A DNA stretch of 59,430 nt from an uncultured Eggerthellaceae bacterium (GCA_910589125.1 CAJURX010000013.1:1-59430), one strand, 5' to 3'; counted from the stretch's first letter, positions 19,174 to 28,059 are shown. The notes: generated by a model from the letters alone, not told the origin. Translations and numbers: made by a program.

Positions 19174-19578
19174 ATGACGATCCAGAAGACCTACACCATG
19201 ATCAAGCCCGACGGCGTGCGCAACGGCCACATCGGTGAGATCGTGAATCGCTTCGAGCGCGCTGGCCTCACGGTGGAGCGCATGGAGTTGGGCGAGGTCA
19301 CCGCTGAGCAGGCGCGCGAGAACTACAAGGAGCATGAGGGCAAGCCGTTCTACGATGGGCTGATCTCCTACATCACCTCCGGCCCGGTGGTCAAGATGGT
19401 CATCTCTGGCGATGGCGCCGTGGCGAAGTGCCGCTCCCTCATGGGTGCTACCAATCCGGCAGAGGCCGCTCCGGGGACCATCCGCGGCGATTTCGGGCTC
19501 ATCATGGACGAGAACGTCATCCATGGGTCCGACTCTCCGGAATCCGCTGAGCGCGAGATAGCCATCTTCTTCGGCTAG
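19174..19578 (+). CDS. ndk: Nucleoside diphosphate kinase
   Basis: 134 aa, full length for the family. TYTMIKPDGVRN at the start and the active site NVIHGSDSPESAEREI with the phospho-accepting His (~112). It equilibrates NTP and dNTP pools using ATP. ATG 19174 follows AAGGAG. The hydrogenase genes begin 38 bp downstream on the same strand, so read-through into them is possible. Confidence 0.96.
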   Translation: MTIQKTYTMIKPDGVRNGHIGEIVNRFERAGLTVERMELGEVTAEQARENYKEHEGKPFYDGLISYITSGPVVKMVISGDGAVAKCRSLMGATNPAEAAPGTIRGDFGLIMDENVIHGSDSPESAEREIAIFFG

Positions 19579-19616
19579 GAGCTCGGCATCCCGGCATTCC
19601 GCTCAGAGGAGGTCGC

Positions 19617-20651
19617 ATGCTGTATCGCGTGATGGATGCATCGGAGCTGCCGAAGCTCATCGATGCGTTCATGGAGAGATTCGAGGTCATCGCGCCCGTG
19701 CAGAGCGGGCGCAGCATCGCATTCGAGCCCATCTCCTCCTTCGATGAGATCGTGCTCGACTACCCTACGACGCTCACCTCCCTCAAGAAGTACATCCTGC
19801 CTCCGCGCGAGACCCTCTTCGAGTTCAGCGTGGAGGATGCGGATGTCACCGACTATTCCCTTGATATCCGCCCACGCGTGCTCTTCGGTGCGCATGCGTG
19901 TGACATCAATGCGCTGAACAACCTCGACCTGGTGTTCAAGGATGCGCGCTATCCCGATCCCTATTTCGAGGCGCACCGGGCGGCTACCATGGTCGTGGGC
20001 GTGAACTGCAGCCCGTCCGAGAGCTGCTTCTGCCATCTGCTGGACGCCGATGAGGTTCGCAGCGGCTACGACCTGTTCTTGCAGGACCTAGGGGGGCGCT
20101 ATCTCATCTCCATCGCGAGCGTGGAAGCGGCCAACATCCTCGAGAGCGCATGCGAGCTGCGCGAGGCGACCGACGAGGACCGTCGCGAGTTCAGGCGGCT
20201 CACGCGCGAGCGGCAGGAGGCATTCTCGGCTGACATCCCGGATATCCAGGAGATCCCCATGCTCATGGATGCCTTCCATAAGGATGACTTCTGGGCAGAG
20301 CTGGGTGGTCGGTGCCTCTCATGCACTGCATGCTCTGCGGTCTGCCCCACGTGCTACTGCTTCGATATAGCCGACACGCTCGATGCGGATGGCAAGACGG
20401 GGCGGCGCGAGCGCATCTTGGATGCATGCACCTCGCCGCAGTTCGCCTTGGTGGCAGGTGGCCACAACTTCCGCGAGACGGGGCGCGATCGCGTGCGGCA
20501 TCGCATGTACCACAAGCTCAATGGCTTCAATTCCAAGCATGGCCGATATCTCTGCGTTGGTTGCGGTCGATGCGTCCGCGCATGCAAGGCGGATATCTCG
20601 CCCATCGAGGTGCTCCGCTTCTTCGAGAGGAAGGGGGCAGAGGATGCCTGA
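19617..20651 (+). CDS. hydB: [NiFe] hydrogenase/sulfhydrogenase beta subunit (two [4Fe-4S])
   Basis: 344 aa. Two ferredoxin motifs near the C-terminus: CLSCTACSAVCP (~235-246) and CVGCGRCVRACKADISP (~310-326). The N-terminal 200 residues match the AsrA/HydB electron-transfer domain (DYPTTLTSLKKYILPPRETLFEF; LFGAHACDINALNNLD). It passes electrons between the flavin subunit and the small subunit in group 3b enzymes. It heads the order beta-gamma-delta-alpha. ATG 19617 follows AGGAGGTCGC. The stop overlaps the next start by eight bases. Confidence 0.9.
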   Translation: MLYRVMDASELPKLIDAFMERFEVIAPVQSGRSIAFEPISSFDEIVLDYPTTLTSLKKYILPPRETLFEFSVEDADVTDYSLDIRPRVLFGAHACDINALNNLDLVFKDARYPDPYFEAHRAATMVVGVNCSPSESCFCHLLDADEVRSGYDLFLQDLGGRYLISIASVEAANILESACELREATDEDRREFRRLTRERQEAFSADIPDIQEIPMLMDAFHKDDFWAELGGRCLSCTACSAVCPTCYCFDIADTLDADGKTGRRERILDACTSPQFALVAGGHNFRETGRDRVRHRMYHKLNGFNSKHGRYLCVGCGRCVRACKADISPIEVLRFFERKGAEDA

Positions 20652-21546
20652 TGTGCAGTCGGTGAGAGTGGCTGCGCTGGCTGATGATGCATCCGCCATG
20701 GCAGGCAATGCCATCATGATGGCTAACCCCTATCGTCCCTGGCCTGCGCGCATCACCTCCATCACCACGCTGACCGAGACCGAGAAGCTCTTCGAGTTCA
20801 GGCTCGTGGATGAGCGCATACGCAGCGCCTTCCACCATGAGCCGGGGCAATTCGTGGAGGTCTCCATCTTCGGTGTGGGCGAGGCTCCCATCTCCATCTC
20901 GAGCTCGCCTTCCAAGGGTGGCTTCATCGAGCTGTGCGTCCGCCGCGCGGGAGAGTTCACCCAGCGTCTCCATGAGATGCAGTGCGGCGACATCGTGGGC
21001 ATCCGCGGGCCATATGGGCGCCCGTTCCCCTATGAGGACATGAAGGGCCATGACATCCTCTTGGTGGCGGGAGGCTTGGGGATCGCCCCTCTCCGGTCGC
21101 TGATCAACAACATCCATGATGAGCGCAGCGAATTCGGCAAGGTCACCATCATCTATGGTTCGAGGAATCCCTCTGAGGTGATGTTCCGGGACCAGTTCGA
21201 GATGTGGCGCCATCGCAAGGACTTCGACCTCATCCTCACCGTGGATGTGCCTGATGACACGTGGGATGGGGAAGTGGGCCTGGTCACTGCTCCCTTCGCT
21301 GAGCTCGAGGTCGATGCTGACAACACCTTCGGCGCGGTATGCGGCCCTCCGGTGATGTACCGCTTCGTCGTTGAGGAGATGCGCAAGAAGGGCATCAGCT
21401 ACGATCACATCTACATGAGTTTCGAGCGTCATATGAAGTGTGGCATGGGCAAATGCGGCCATTGCCAGATCGGCCATCAGTATTGCTGCATCGATGGGCC
21501 GGTGTTCAACTACTGGGAAGCCAAGAATATCCAGGGCTCCATGTGA
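20644..21546 (+). CDS. hydG: [NiFe] hydrogenase/sulfhydrogenase gamma subunit (FAD, NAD(P), [2Fe-2S])
   Basis: 300 aa. A ferredoxin-reductase fold like AsrB and dihydroorotate dehydrogenase electron-transfer subunits: FAD site in EPGQFVEVS...APISISSSP, NAD(P) site in LLVAGGLGIAPLRSLI (~138-153), and the C-terminal [2Fe-2S] cysteines CGMGKCGHCQIG...YCC. It connects H2 oxidation or evolution to NADP(H). ATG 20644 (AGGAAGGGG upstream) overlaps hydB by eight bases. A 147-base structured gap follows before the next gene. Confidence 0.9.
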   Translation: MPDVQSVRVAALADDASAMAGNAIMMANPYRPWPARITSITTLTETEKLFEFRLVDERIRSAFHHEPGQFVEVSIFGVGEAPISISSSPSKGGFIELCVRRAGEFTQRLHEMQCGDIVGIRGPYGRPFPYEDMKGHDILLVAGGLGIAPLRSLINNIHDERSEFGKVTIIYGSRNPSEVMFRDQFEMWRHRKDFDLILTVDVPDDTWDGEVGLVTAPFAELEVDADNTFGAVCGPPVMYRFVVEEMRKKGISYDHIYMSFERHMKCGMGKCGHCQIGHQYCCIDGPVFNYWEAKNIQGSM

Positions 21547-21553
21547 TGCGAGG

Positions 21554-21657
21554 GAGCTCTCACAGCACGCGCACCTGCCGTTCCGAGCGCTCCTTCCTCA
21601 CAGCGCGAAGGTTGCTCGGGAGCGCTATGACGCCAAGCGTGCATACGGTGAGAGCTC
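21554..21657 (+). ncRNA. Structured RNA element inside the hydrogenase operon
   Basis: The gap 21547-21693 folds on paper into nested helices: GAGCTCTCAC (21554-21563) with GTGAGAGCTC (21648-21657), GCACGC (21565-21570) with GCGTGC (21637-21642), and AGCGCTCC (21586-21593) with GGAGCGCT (21619-21626). An alternative CCTTC (21592-21596)/GAAGG (21607-21611) hairpin overlaps the third. All are perfect pairings, and the outer two form 16 bp around a 1/5 internal loop. The gap lies between hydG and hydD, with the ribosome-binding site of hydD 26 bases after it. The class (riboswitch, processing site or attenuator) is not identified. Confidence 0.6.
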
Positions 21658-21702
21658 TTCTTTGCAGGTCTTGGAGCCTTTCGGAGAAGGACGGTGATAG
21701 GC

Positions 21703-22464
21703 GTGACTGAGGAGATGCCGCGGGTGGTATTCGCGGGATTCGCCAGCTGCTTCGGCTGTCAGATCAACATCACGAACATAGAGAAGCATCTCATGGACGT
21801 CCTCGGTCAGGTCGACCTTCGGTATTGGCAGCTGACCTCATCCGACCCCATGCCCGAGGCATTCGACGTGGCGGTGATCGAAGGGGCGGTGACCACCGAG
21901 GAGGCGCGCGCGGCTGTGCAGAGGCTGCGGGATGGGGCGAAGGCGGTCATCACCATCGGCGCATGCGCAGCCACTGCGGGCATCCCGGGCATGTCCACGG
22001 ATGACCATGAAGCGGACATGGATGCCGTCTATGGCGCGAACGTGCCGCACGTGGTGGCAGATGGCGCGATAGCGCCCATGGCCGTGAAGGATGTCATCCA
22101 GGTGGACTTCGAGGTGCCCTGCTGCCCGATCGACCCGTATGACTTCGTCGAGGTCCTCCAGCATGCGCTGTATGGCTCGAATGCCTATCGGCGCACATCA
22201 ACGCTCTGCGGTGAATGCAAGAACAACGAGCGCGGGTGCTTCTATGGGCGCGATATGCTCTGCCTTGGGCTGGTCACGCGTGCGGGGTGCGGTGCGCGAT
22301 GCCCCGATCTGGGACGTCCCTGCAATGGATGCGCTGGCTTCTCGCCGGATGCTAACGTGGAGCAAGCGCGGCGGGTGGCAGAGCGCGCTGGCATCGGCGC
22401 TGCCGCATTCGATGGAGCGCTCAGGATGTTCAATCAACCTATCGCTGTGGGGGAAGAAGGCTAG
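21703..22464 (+). CDS. hydD: [NiFe] hydrogenase small (delta) subunit
   Basis: 253 aa. The proximal-cluster cysteines FASCFGCQ (~18-25) and the Cys-rich C-terminal half (CGECKNNERGCFYGRDMLCLGLVTRAGC, CPDLGRPCNGC) that binds two further clusters. No Tat signal, as expected for cytoplasmic group 3 enzymes. GTG 21703 lies 11 bases after AGAAGGA; GTG 21694 is in frame but too close to that site. It ends 3 bases before the large-subunit ATG. Confidence 0.9.
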   Translation: MTEEMPRVVFAGFASCFGCQINITNIEKHLMDVLGQVDLRYWQLTSSDPMPEAFDVAVIEGAVTTEEARAAVQRLRDGAKAVITIGACAATAGIPGMSTDDHEADMDAVYGANVPHVVADGAIAPMAVKDVIQVDFEVPCCPIDPYDFVEVLQHALYGSNAYRRTSTLCGECKNNERGCFYGRDMLCLGLVTRAGCGARCPDLGRPCNGCAGFSPDANVEQARRVAERAGIGAAAFDGALRMFNQPIAVGEEG

Positions 22465-22467
22465 GCC

Positions 22468-23757
22468 ATGGTACGCAAGAGCATCAACGTGGAGCATCTG
22501 GCGCGCATCGAGGGGCATGGTGATATCCACCTGGACATCCAGGATGGCATGGTCTCGCGCTGCGAGTTCTCGGTGACCGAGCCTGCACGGCTCTTCGAGT
22601 CCATGGTGCGCGGACGGCCGTTCCATGAGGCGCCCTATATCGCGTCGCGCGTGTGCGGCATCTGCTCTGCGAGCCATACGCTGACCGATATCCTGGCGAT
22701 AGAGGACATCTTCGGCGTTCAGGTGACCGATCGCACGCGTGCTCTGCGCGAGCTTCTGGTGTATGGGTCGTTCCTGCAGAACCATGCGACGCATCTCTTC
22801 GTGTTCGCAGCGCCTGACTTCCTGGGCCATAAGAGCATCTTCCCGGTGAAGGAGGCTGACCCTGAGACCTTCGAGGGTGCGCTTGCGCTCAAGGGACTCG
22901 GGAACGAGCTCTGCACGATCGTGGGCGGCCGGTCCATCCATCCCATCACTGCGGTGGTAGGAGGCTTCACCTCGGAACCCTCGGCAGAGGAATACCTCCG
23001 GCTGGCCGATGAGCTCGAGCGCATGGTGGATCGCGCGCTCAAGAGCGTGGATCTGTTCAGCGGCTTCGATGCGGTGGGGCTCGAGACGGCAGGCGACATG
23101 CTGGCCATGGTGGAGGAGGGCACCTATCCCGTCATCGGGTCCGATCAGGCGCTCTTCGTGCGCAGCGGTCAGCGCTTCAAGGCAGATGACTACGAGGCCC
23201 ATATAGAGGAATACGCCGTAGGCCATTCGGCTGCGTTCTTGGCGCGGATGCGCGAAGGTGGGCGGCCTTACATGGCGGCGGCCCTTGCGCGCGTGAACGC
23301 ATCGTGGGGGAATCTGACGGAACCGGCGCGCTTCGCTGCGGCGAAGGCGGGGCTTCGCCCTCCCGAGCTTGATCCGTTCGCGAACAATGTCGCGCAAGCA
23401 GTGGAGGTGGTGGACTCGCTGGTGAGGTGCGCGGGCATCTGCCGCAAGCTGGCTGGCGATGGATATGCTGGCTCGAGCGAACCGGTGGCATTCGAGGTGC
23501 GCGCAGGGCGCGGCGTTGGCTTCACCGAGGCTCCGCGGGGAGCGCTGTTCCATGACCTTGAGCTGGATGCAGCCGGTCGTGTCGTGCGGGCGAGCATCAT
23601 CACGCCCACCTCTCAGAACATCGCGAACCTCGAGGCTGACATGCGCTCCTTGGCGCAGAAGCTGGTGGAGGCTGGTGCATCAGCAGATGACATCCGACTG
23701 GATGTGGAGAAGCTGGTGCGCGCCTACGACCCATGCCTCTCGTGCAGCGTGCACTGA
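22468..23757 (+). CDS. hydA: [NiFe] hydrogenase large (alpha) subunit lacking a C-terminal extension
   Basis: 429 aa. The active-site motifs are present: N-terminal RVCGICSASHT (~61-71, two Ni ligands) and C-terminal DPCLSCSVH (two Ni/Fe-bridging Cys plus His). RIEGHGDIHLDI at the start and LQNHATHLF fit the group 3 family. The TGA directly follows the codon for that last His, so there is no cleavable peptide. The hyp maturation genes are not in the window. ATG 22468, AAGGCTAGGCC upstream. It should reduce NADP with H2 or the reverse, with the three upstream subunits. Confidence 0.93.
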   Translation: MVRKSINVEHLARIEGHGDIHLDIQDGMVSRCEFSVTEPARLFESMVRGRPFHEAPYIASRVCGICSASHTLTDILAIEDIFGVQVTDRTRALRELLVYGSFLQNHATHLFVFAAPDFLGHKSIFPVKEADPETFEGALALKGLGNELCTIVGGRSIHPITAVVGGFTSEPSAEEYLRLADELERMVDRALKSVDLFSGFDAVGLETAGDMLAMVEEGTYPVIGSDQALFVRSGQRFKADDYEAHIEEYAVGHSAAFLARMREGGRPYMAAALARVNASWGNLTEPARFAAAKAGLRPPELDPFANNVAQAVEVVDSLVRCAGICRKLAGDGYAGSSEPVAFEVRAGRGVGFTEAPRGALFHDLELDAAGRVVRASIITPTSQNIANLEADMRSLAQKLVEAGASADDIRLDVEKLVRAYDPCLSCSVH

Positions 23758-23966
23758 TCGACGCTGCTGCATGCGAGGGGCGCAGCTTGCTCCCGTTGCT
23801 CTCATCCTTGCCAACGACCGCATGACGGATCGGCGGATCGCCCGCTATCTGCGCTCCTAGGCATCATCATCTGTGCAAGAGGGCTCGCGCATGCGATCGG
23901 TGGCTTGCGGGAGGTGCGATCCCCTCATCGTGACCTGCGAGGCTCATCTCAGGGAAGGAGCGCACC

Positions 23967-24932
23967 ATGTGCACAGCAGTGAGGTTCACCAGCAAGGACG
24001 GTCATATGTATTGGGGCCGCAACCTCGATTGGAGCACGGGCTACGGTCAGTTCCCCATCGTCATGCCCAAGGGATTCCGCGTCCAGCAGCACTTCGGTGG
24101 CACGGAGCCTGCTGCTCATGCTGCCATAGGCATGGGCATCGAGCATGATGGATATCCGCTGTTCTTCGATTGCGGCAATGATGCGGGTCTGGCTGTAGGT
24201 GGCTTGAACTTCCCGGGCTATGCGCGCTTCGAGCCGGAGCCGGTAGCGGGAAAGGTGAATGTGGCAGCGTATGAGGTGCCCGTATGGGTGGCTGCGAACT
24301 TCGCAACCGTGGATGATGTCGAAGAGGCGCTGGCCGATGTGGCCATCATCGATGCTGGCATAGCGCCCAGCTTGCCCGTGGCACCGCTGCATTGGCATAT
24401 CGCTGACGGCAAGCGCAGCATCGTGGTGGAATATCAAGCTGACGGCATGCATGTCCATGATGATCCCGTTGATGTGCTGACGAATCAGCCGCCGTTCGGG
24501 TGGCACGTCGAGAATCTTCGCAACTATCTCTGCTGCGATGATGGATGGCCGAAGGATGCGAGGTGGGGTGAGGCGACGCTCGCACCCTTCGGTGCTGGAG
24601 CTGCCATGCGGGGCATCCCGGGGGATGCGTATCCGACATCGCGCTTCGTGAAAGCGGCATTCATCAACGCATTCCATCCGCAGAAGGAGACCGAGGCGGA
24701 TAACGTCATGCGCATGTTCCATACGCTGGGCAATGTCTCGTTCGTCGAGGGGTGCGCCCGCGCGGCTGACGGCAGCTTCGACAAGACGCTGTTCACGGAT
24801 TGCTTCAGTGCGGCAAGCGGCACCTACTACTTCAACACCTATGACGACCTGGCCATTCGGTGCGCTCGCTTGAGCGATCACGTTGATGCTGACCCAAGTG
24901 CTCTGGTGAGGCCGTCGCTTGCGATGATGTAG
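23967..24932 (+). CDS. Choloylglycine hydrolase family (bile-salt-hydrolase-like Ntn hydrolase)
   Basis: 321 aa. The chain starts Met-Cys, so Cys2 becomes the N-terminal nucleophile after Met removal. GRNLDWS (~18-24), GGLNFPGYA (~79-87), TNQPPFGWHVENLRNYL (~172-188) and SRFVKAAF (~228-235) align with the conserved Arg, Asp, Asn and Arg positions of bile salt hydrolases. It would split glycine or taurine amides of bile acids, or penicillin V or acyl-homoserine lactones in relatives. No signal peptide. ATG 23967 follows GGGAAGGAG. The 209-bp gap 23758-23966 upstream shows only weak inverted repeats. Confidence 0.86.
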   Translation: MCTAVRFTSKDGHMYWGRNLDWSTGYGQFPIVMPKGFRVQQHFGGTEPAAHAAIGMGIEHDGYPLFFDCGNDAGLAVGGLNFPGYARFEPEPVAGKVNVAAYEVPVWVAANFATVDDVEEALADVAIIDAGIAPSLPVAPLHWHIADGKRSIVVEYQADGMHVHDDPVDVLTNQPPFGWHVENLRNYLCCDDGWPKDARWGEATLAPFGAGAAMRGIPGDAYPTSRFVKAAFINAFHPQKETEADNVMRMFHTLGNVSFVEGCARAADGSFDKTLFTDCFSAASGTYYFNTYDDLAIRCARLSDHVDADPSALVRPSLAMM

Positions 24933-25088
24933 CAGCTGCGTCGGATATCGTTGCGCTCGTGTTGCGAGCAGCATGCCTTCGCGGGTGAGAGAGCGCATCT
25001 CGAGCGGTGTCGCGCCTTCGTTCTGTCTGCTGCTCAGGGGTCTTCCTGCTATCCTTGGATGCAGCGGACGACCAGGGGAGGAGTGACC

Positions 25089-26585
25089 GTGGCGGACAAG
25101 AGATACGTCATCGCGCTCGATCAAGGGACCACATCCTCGCGCGCCATGCTGGTGGAGCGGACGGGGAGGATCGCGGGGCGCATGCAACGCCCCTTCCCGC
25201 AGATCTACCCTCACCCCGGATGGGTAGAGCATGATCCAGCTGATATCCTCTCCTCGCAGCTGGGCGCGCTGACGGAATTGTTGCTCGCCAACAACGTGGA
25301 CACCGCGCAGATAGACTCCATCGGCATCACGAACCAGCGTGAGACCACGCTGGTTTGGGACAAGGAGACCGGCGAGCCCATCTACAACGCGATCGTCTGG
25401 CAGTGTCGCAGGACGGCATCCATGATAGAGGAGCTCTGCCAGGACCCCGTGGTGGCTCAGGCCATCAAGGATAAGACGGGCCTCGTGCCCGATCCGTATT
25501 TCTCGGCCAGCAAGATCAGGTGGATCTTGGATGAGGTCGCTGGCGCGCGCCAGATGGCAGAGGAGGGGCGGCTCGCATTCGGCACGGTGGATAGCTGGCT
25601 CATCTGGAAGCTCACCTATGGTGCCGTGCATGCCACCGATATGACGAACGCCAGCCGCACGATGCTCTACAACATACACGACTGCTGCTGGGATCCGTGG
25701 CTCCTTGACCTGTTCGGCATCCCGGCATCCATGATGCCCGATGTGCGCCCGTCGGCAGCGGAGTATGGCATCACGGCGAATCCAGGCGTGGTGCAGGGCA
25801 TTCCCATCTGTGGGGTTGCGGGCGACCAGCAAGCGGCGCTCTTCGGGCAGCGCTGCTGGGATGCGGGAGATGCGAAGAACACCTATGGCACGGGTTGCTT
25901 CCTGCTCATGAACACGGGAAGCGAAGCGTGCGCGAGCCAGCATGGGCTGGTCACCACCATCGCCGCTTCGGCGCCGGAGATGCGCGGGGTGGACTACGCG
26001 CTGGAGGGTAGCGTGTTCATGGCAGGCGCGCTCCTCCAATGGCTGCGCGACGAGTTGGGGTTGCTAGATGACGTGGCGGATTCCAGTGAGATAGCCATGG
26101 GTGTGCGCGATACGGAGGGGGTGTACGTGGTGCCGGCGTTCACGGGGCTGGGTGCGCCATGGTGGGATGCGGATGCGCGCGGTGCGATCTATGGCCTCAC
26201 GCGCGGCACCACCAGTGCGCACATCATCCGCGCGGCGCTGGAGGCGCTGGCGTATCAGACATGCGATCTCTTGCGAGCCATGGAAGAGGATGCGCACATG
26301 AAGCTCCGGTCGCTCAATGTGGACGGCGGTGCATCGCAGAATGACTTCCTCATGCAGTTCCAGGCGGATATCTTGGACCTGCCCGTGCGGCGGCCCTGCG
26401 ATGCGGAGGCGACGGCTCTGGGCGCCGCATACCTCTCAGGTCTCATGACGGGCTTCTGGAAGGACCTGGATTCCTTGCGCGATCTGCCATCGTGCGGTGA
26501 GGTGTTCAATCCATCAGGGACGCGTGCGTGGCGCCATGAGCTCTTGGCAGGATGGCATCGAGCCATCGGCCGCACGCGCAGCTGA
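25089..26585 (+). CDS. glpK: Glycerol kinase
   Basis: 498 aa, typical length. FGGY kinase motifs: ALDQGTTSSRAM (~9-20), TNQRETTLVWDKETGEPIYNAIVWQ (~80-104), the phosphate-binding GDQQAALFGQ (~246) and the second-domain signature NVDGGASQNDFLMQFQAD. It makes glycerol-3-phosphate from glycerol and ATP. Start GTG 25089, seven bases after GGGGAGG; the GTG at 25083 is too close. No glpF or glpD nearby. The transporter gene starts one base after the stop. Confidence 0.93.
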   Translation: MADKRYVIALDQGTTSSRAMLVERTGRIAGRMQRPFPQIYPHPGWVEHDPADILSSQLGALTELLLANNVDTAQIDSIGITNQRETTLVWDKETGEPIYNAIVWQCRRTASMIEELCQDPVVAQAIKDKTGLVPDPYFSASKIRWILDEVAGARQMAEEGRLAFGTVDSWLIWKLTYGAVHATDMTNASRTMLYNIHDCCWDPWLLDLFGIPASMMPDVRPSAAEYGITANPGVVQGIPICGVAGDQQAALFGQRCWDAGDAKNTYGTGCFLLMNTGSEACASQHGLVTTIAASAPEMRGVDYALEGSVFMAGALLQWLRDELGLLDDVADSSEIAMGVRDTEGVYVVPAFTGLGAPWWDADARGAIYGLTRGTTSAHIIRAALEALAYQTCDLLRAMEEDAHMKLRSLNVDGGASQNDFLMQFQADILDLPVRRPCDAEATALGAAYLSGLMTGFWKDLDSLRDLPSCGEVFNPSGTRAWRHELLAGWHRAIGRTRS

Positions 26586-26586
26586 C

Positions 26587-28020
26587 ATGACGGGGAGCAG
26601 CTGGATACGTGCCCTCAAGGAGGCGCGGCGACCGCTCGCGTTCTTTGCGGGCTCGATCGTCGCGGTGGGCATCGCCCTCTTCGGGGGTGGCTTCGATGCG
26701 CTTGCCCCCTTGAGCCAGCAAGCCGTGTGCGCCTTGGGCATCCTTGCGGGATGCATCATCTGGTGGGTGAGCGGCGTCTTCCCCGAATCCGTGACCGCGC
26801 TCATCATGGCAGTGGCCTTCATCGTCATCTGCGGCGTGCCCACAGAGGTCGCGTTCTCCTCGTTCGCCTCATCCACATGGTGGCTCCTGGTGGCGGCGTT
26901 CGCTTTGGGCCTCGGCATGCAGAGGAGCGGGCTAATGGAGCGCATGGCATCTGCCATCCTGCGCATCTTCCCTAATACGTTCAAGATGCAGGCAGCGGGC
27001 CTCATGGCGGCGGGAACGCTGGTGGGGCCGTTCATCCCATCGCTCTCTGCGAAGGCCACCATGCTGGCGCCGCTCTCATTGGGGATATCGGATTCCTTGG
27101 GCTATGAGCGCAAGGGGCGCCAAGCAGAAGGGCTCTTCCTGGCCATGTTCACGGGGCTTCGGACGATCGGCCCTGCGGTCATCAGCGCGTCGGTGATCGG
27201 GTATGGCCTCGTTGCCACGTTGCCGAGCGAGGTGGCGGCGCGCTTCGACATGCTCACATGGTGCGTGGACATGCTCCCTTGGTTCGCCTTCGTTACCATC
27301 GTGGATTACATCGCCATCGTCGCGCTGTATGGTCCTCGTGGCAAGGAAGCGCCTGCTGCGGCATCGGCAGCGCGCACGAGCGAGCGCGATCCCATGACAC
27401 CGGTAGAGAAGCGCCTTGCTGCTATCATGGTCTGCTGCATCCTCATGTGGGTCACTGAGCCCGTGCATGGCGTGGAGGCCCATGTGGTGGCCATCATGGC
27501 CATGGTGCTCATGGTGGCGACGGGTGTGGTGAGCATGAAGGAGCTGAGGAGCGGCGTTGCGTGGGAATCGCTCATCTTCATCGGCTGCGTGCTGGGGCTG
27601 GCATCCGTGTTCGCGCACCTGGGCATCGATGCATGGATCGTGTCATCGTGCCAGCCTGCGTTCGTGGCGCTGGCCGGGGATCCGTATCTCCTCATCACAG
27701 GGATCTGCATCATCACCGTGCTCTTGCGCTTCGTGATCGTGTCCGAGATGGCCTACATCAACATCTTCATGGCGTTCATGGTGCCCCTCTCAGCTGGCTT
27801 GGGAGTGAGCCCGTGGGTGATCGGCGTGAGCGTGTATGCGGTGGTGAACCCATGGTTCGCGCTCTATCAGAACCCCATCTACCTCACGGCCTATTACGCA
27901 ACAGAGGGGGAGATGGTGCGCCAGTCGTCCATGGCGCGCTATTGCGTGGTGTATCTTGCCATCTGCATCGTAGGTCTCCTCATCAGCATCCCGTACTGGC
28001 AGTGGCTCGGCCTCTTATAG
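26587..28020 (+). CDS. DASS/SLC13-family anion transporter
   Basis: 477 aa with about 12 hydrophobic segments in two inverted halves. WWVSGVFPESVTALIMAV in the first half and the paired PFIPSLSAKATMLAPLSLGIS and VSEMAYINIFMAFMVPLS hairpin motifs fit the divalent anion:Na+ symporters (citrate, succinate, 2-oxoglutarate/malate). The substrate is not readable. ATG 26587 sits one base after the glpK stop (TGACATG), suggesting translational coupling; there is no separate ribosome-binding site. It ends in a 265-bp convergent gap containing repeats. Confidence 0.82.
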   Translation: MTGSSWIRALKEARRPLAFFAGSIVAVGIALFGGGFDALAPLSQQAVCALGILAGCIIWWVSGVFPESVTALIMAVAFIVICGVPTEVAFSSFASSTWWLLVAAFALGLGMQRSGLMERMASAILRIFPNTFKMQAAGLMAAGTLVGPFIPSLSAKATMLAPLSLGISDSLGYERKGRQAEGLFLAMFTGLRTIGPAVISASVIGYGLVATLPSEVAARFDMLTWCVDMLPWFAFVTIVDYIAIVALYGPRGKEAPAAASAARTSERDPMTPVEKRLAAIMVCCILMWVTEPVHGVEAHVVAIMAMVLMVATGVVSMKELRSGVAWESLIFIGCVLGLASVFAHLGIDAWIVSSCQPAFVALAGDPYLLITGICIITVLLRFVIVSEMAYINIFMAFMVPLSAGLGVSPWVIGVSVYAVVNPWFALYQNPIYLTAYYATEGEMVRQSSMARYCVVYLAICIVGLLISIPYWQWLGLL

Positions 28021-28059
28021 GGGTACGGCACGCTTGGGGCCTGCGCTCCCGATAGCGGT

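Noticed and set aside
19617..20651. Reading this as an anaerobic sulfite reductase A subunit
   Set aside because: The following genes are hydrogenase small and large subunits rather than AsrC, so the sulfhydrogenase beta assignment fits better.
22198..23553. 451-codon minus-strand frame opposite the hydrogenase large subunit
   Set aside because: The plus frame has intact Ni-binding motifs; the antisense product matches nothing recognisable.
23949..26039. 696-codon open frame on the minus strand
   Set aside because: It is antisense to the hydrolase and glycerol kinase genes, is rich in Arg/His/Ala, and has no domain. Long antisense frames are expected at this GC and codon bias.
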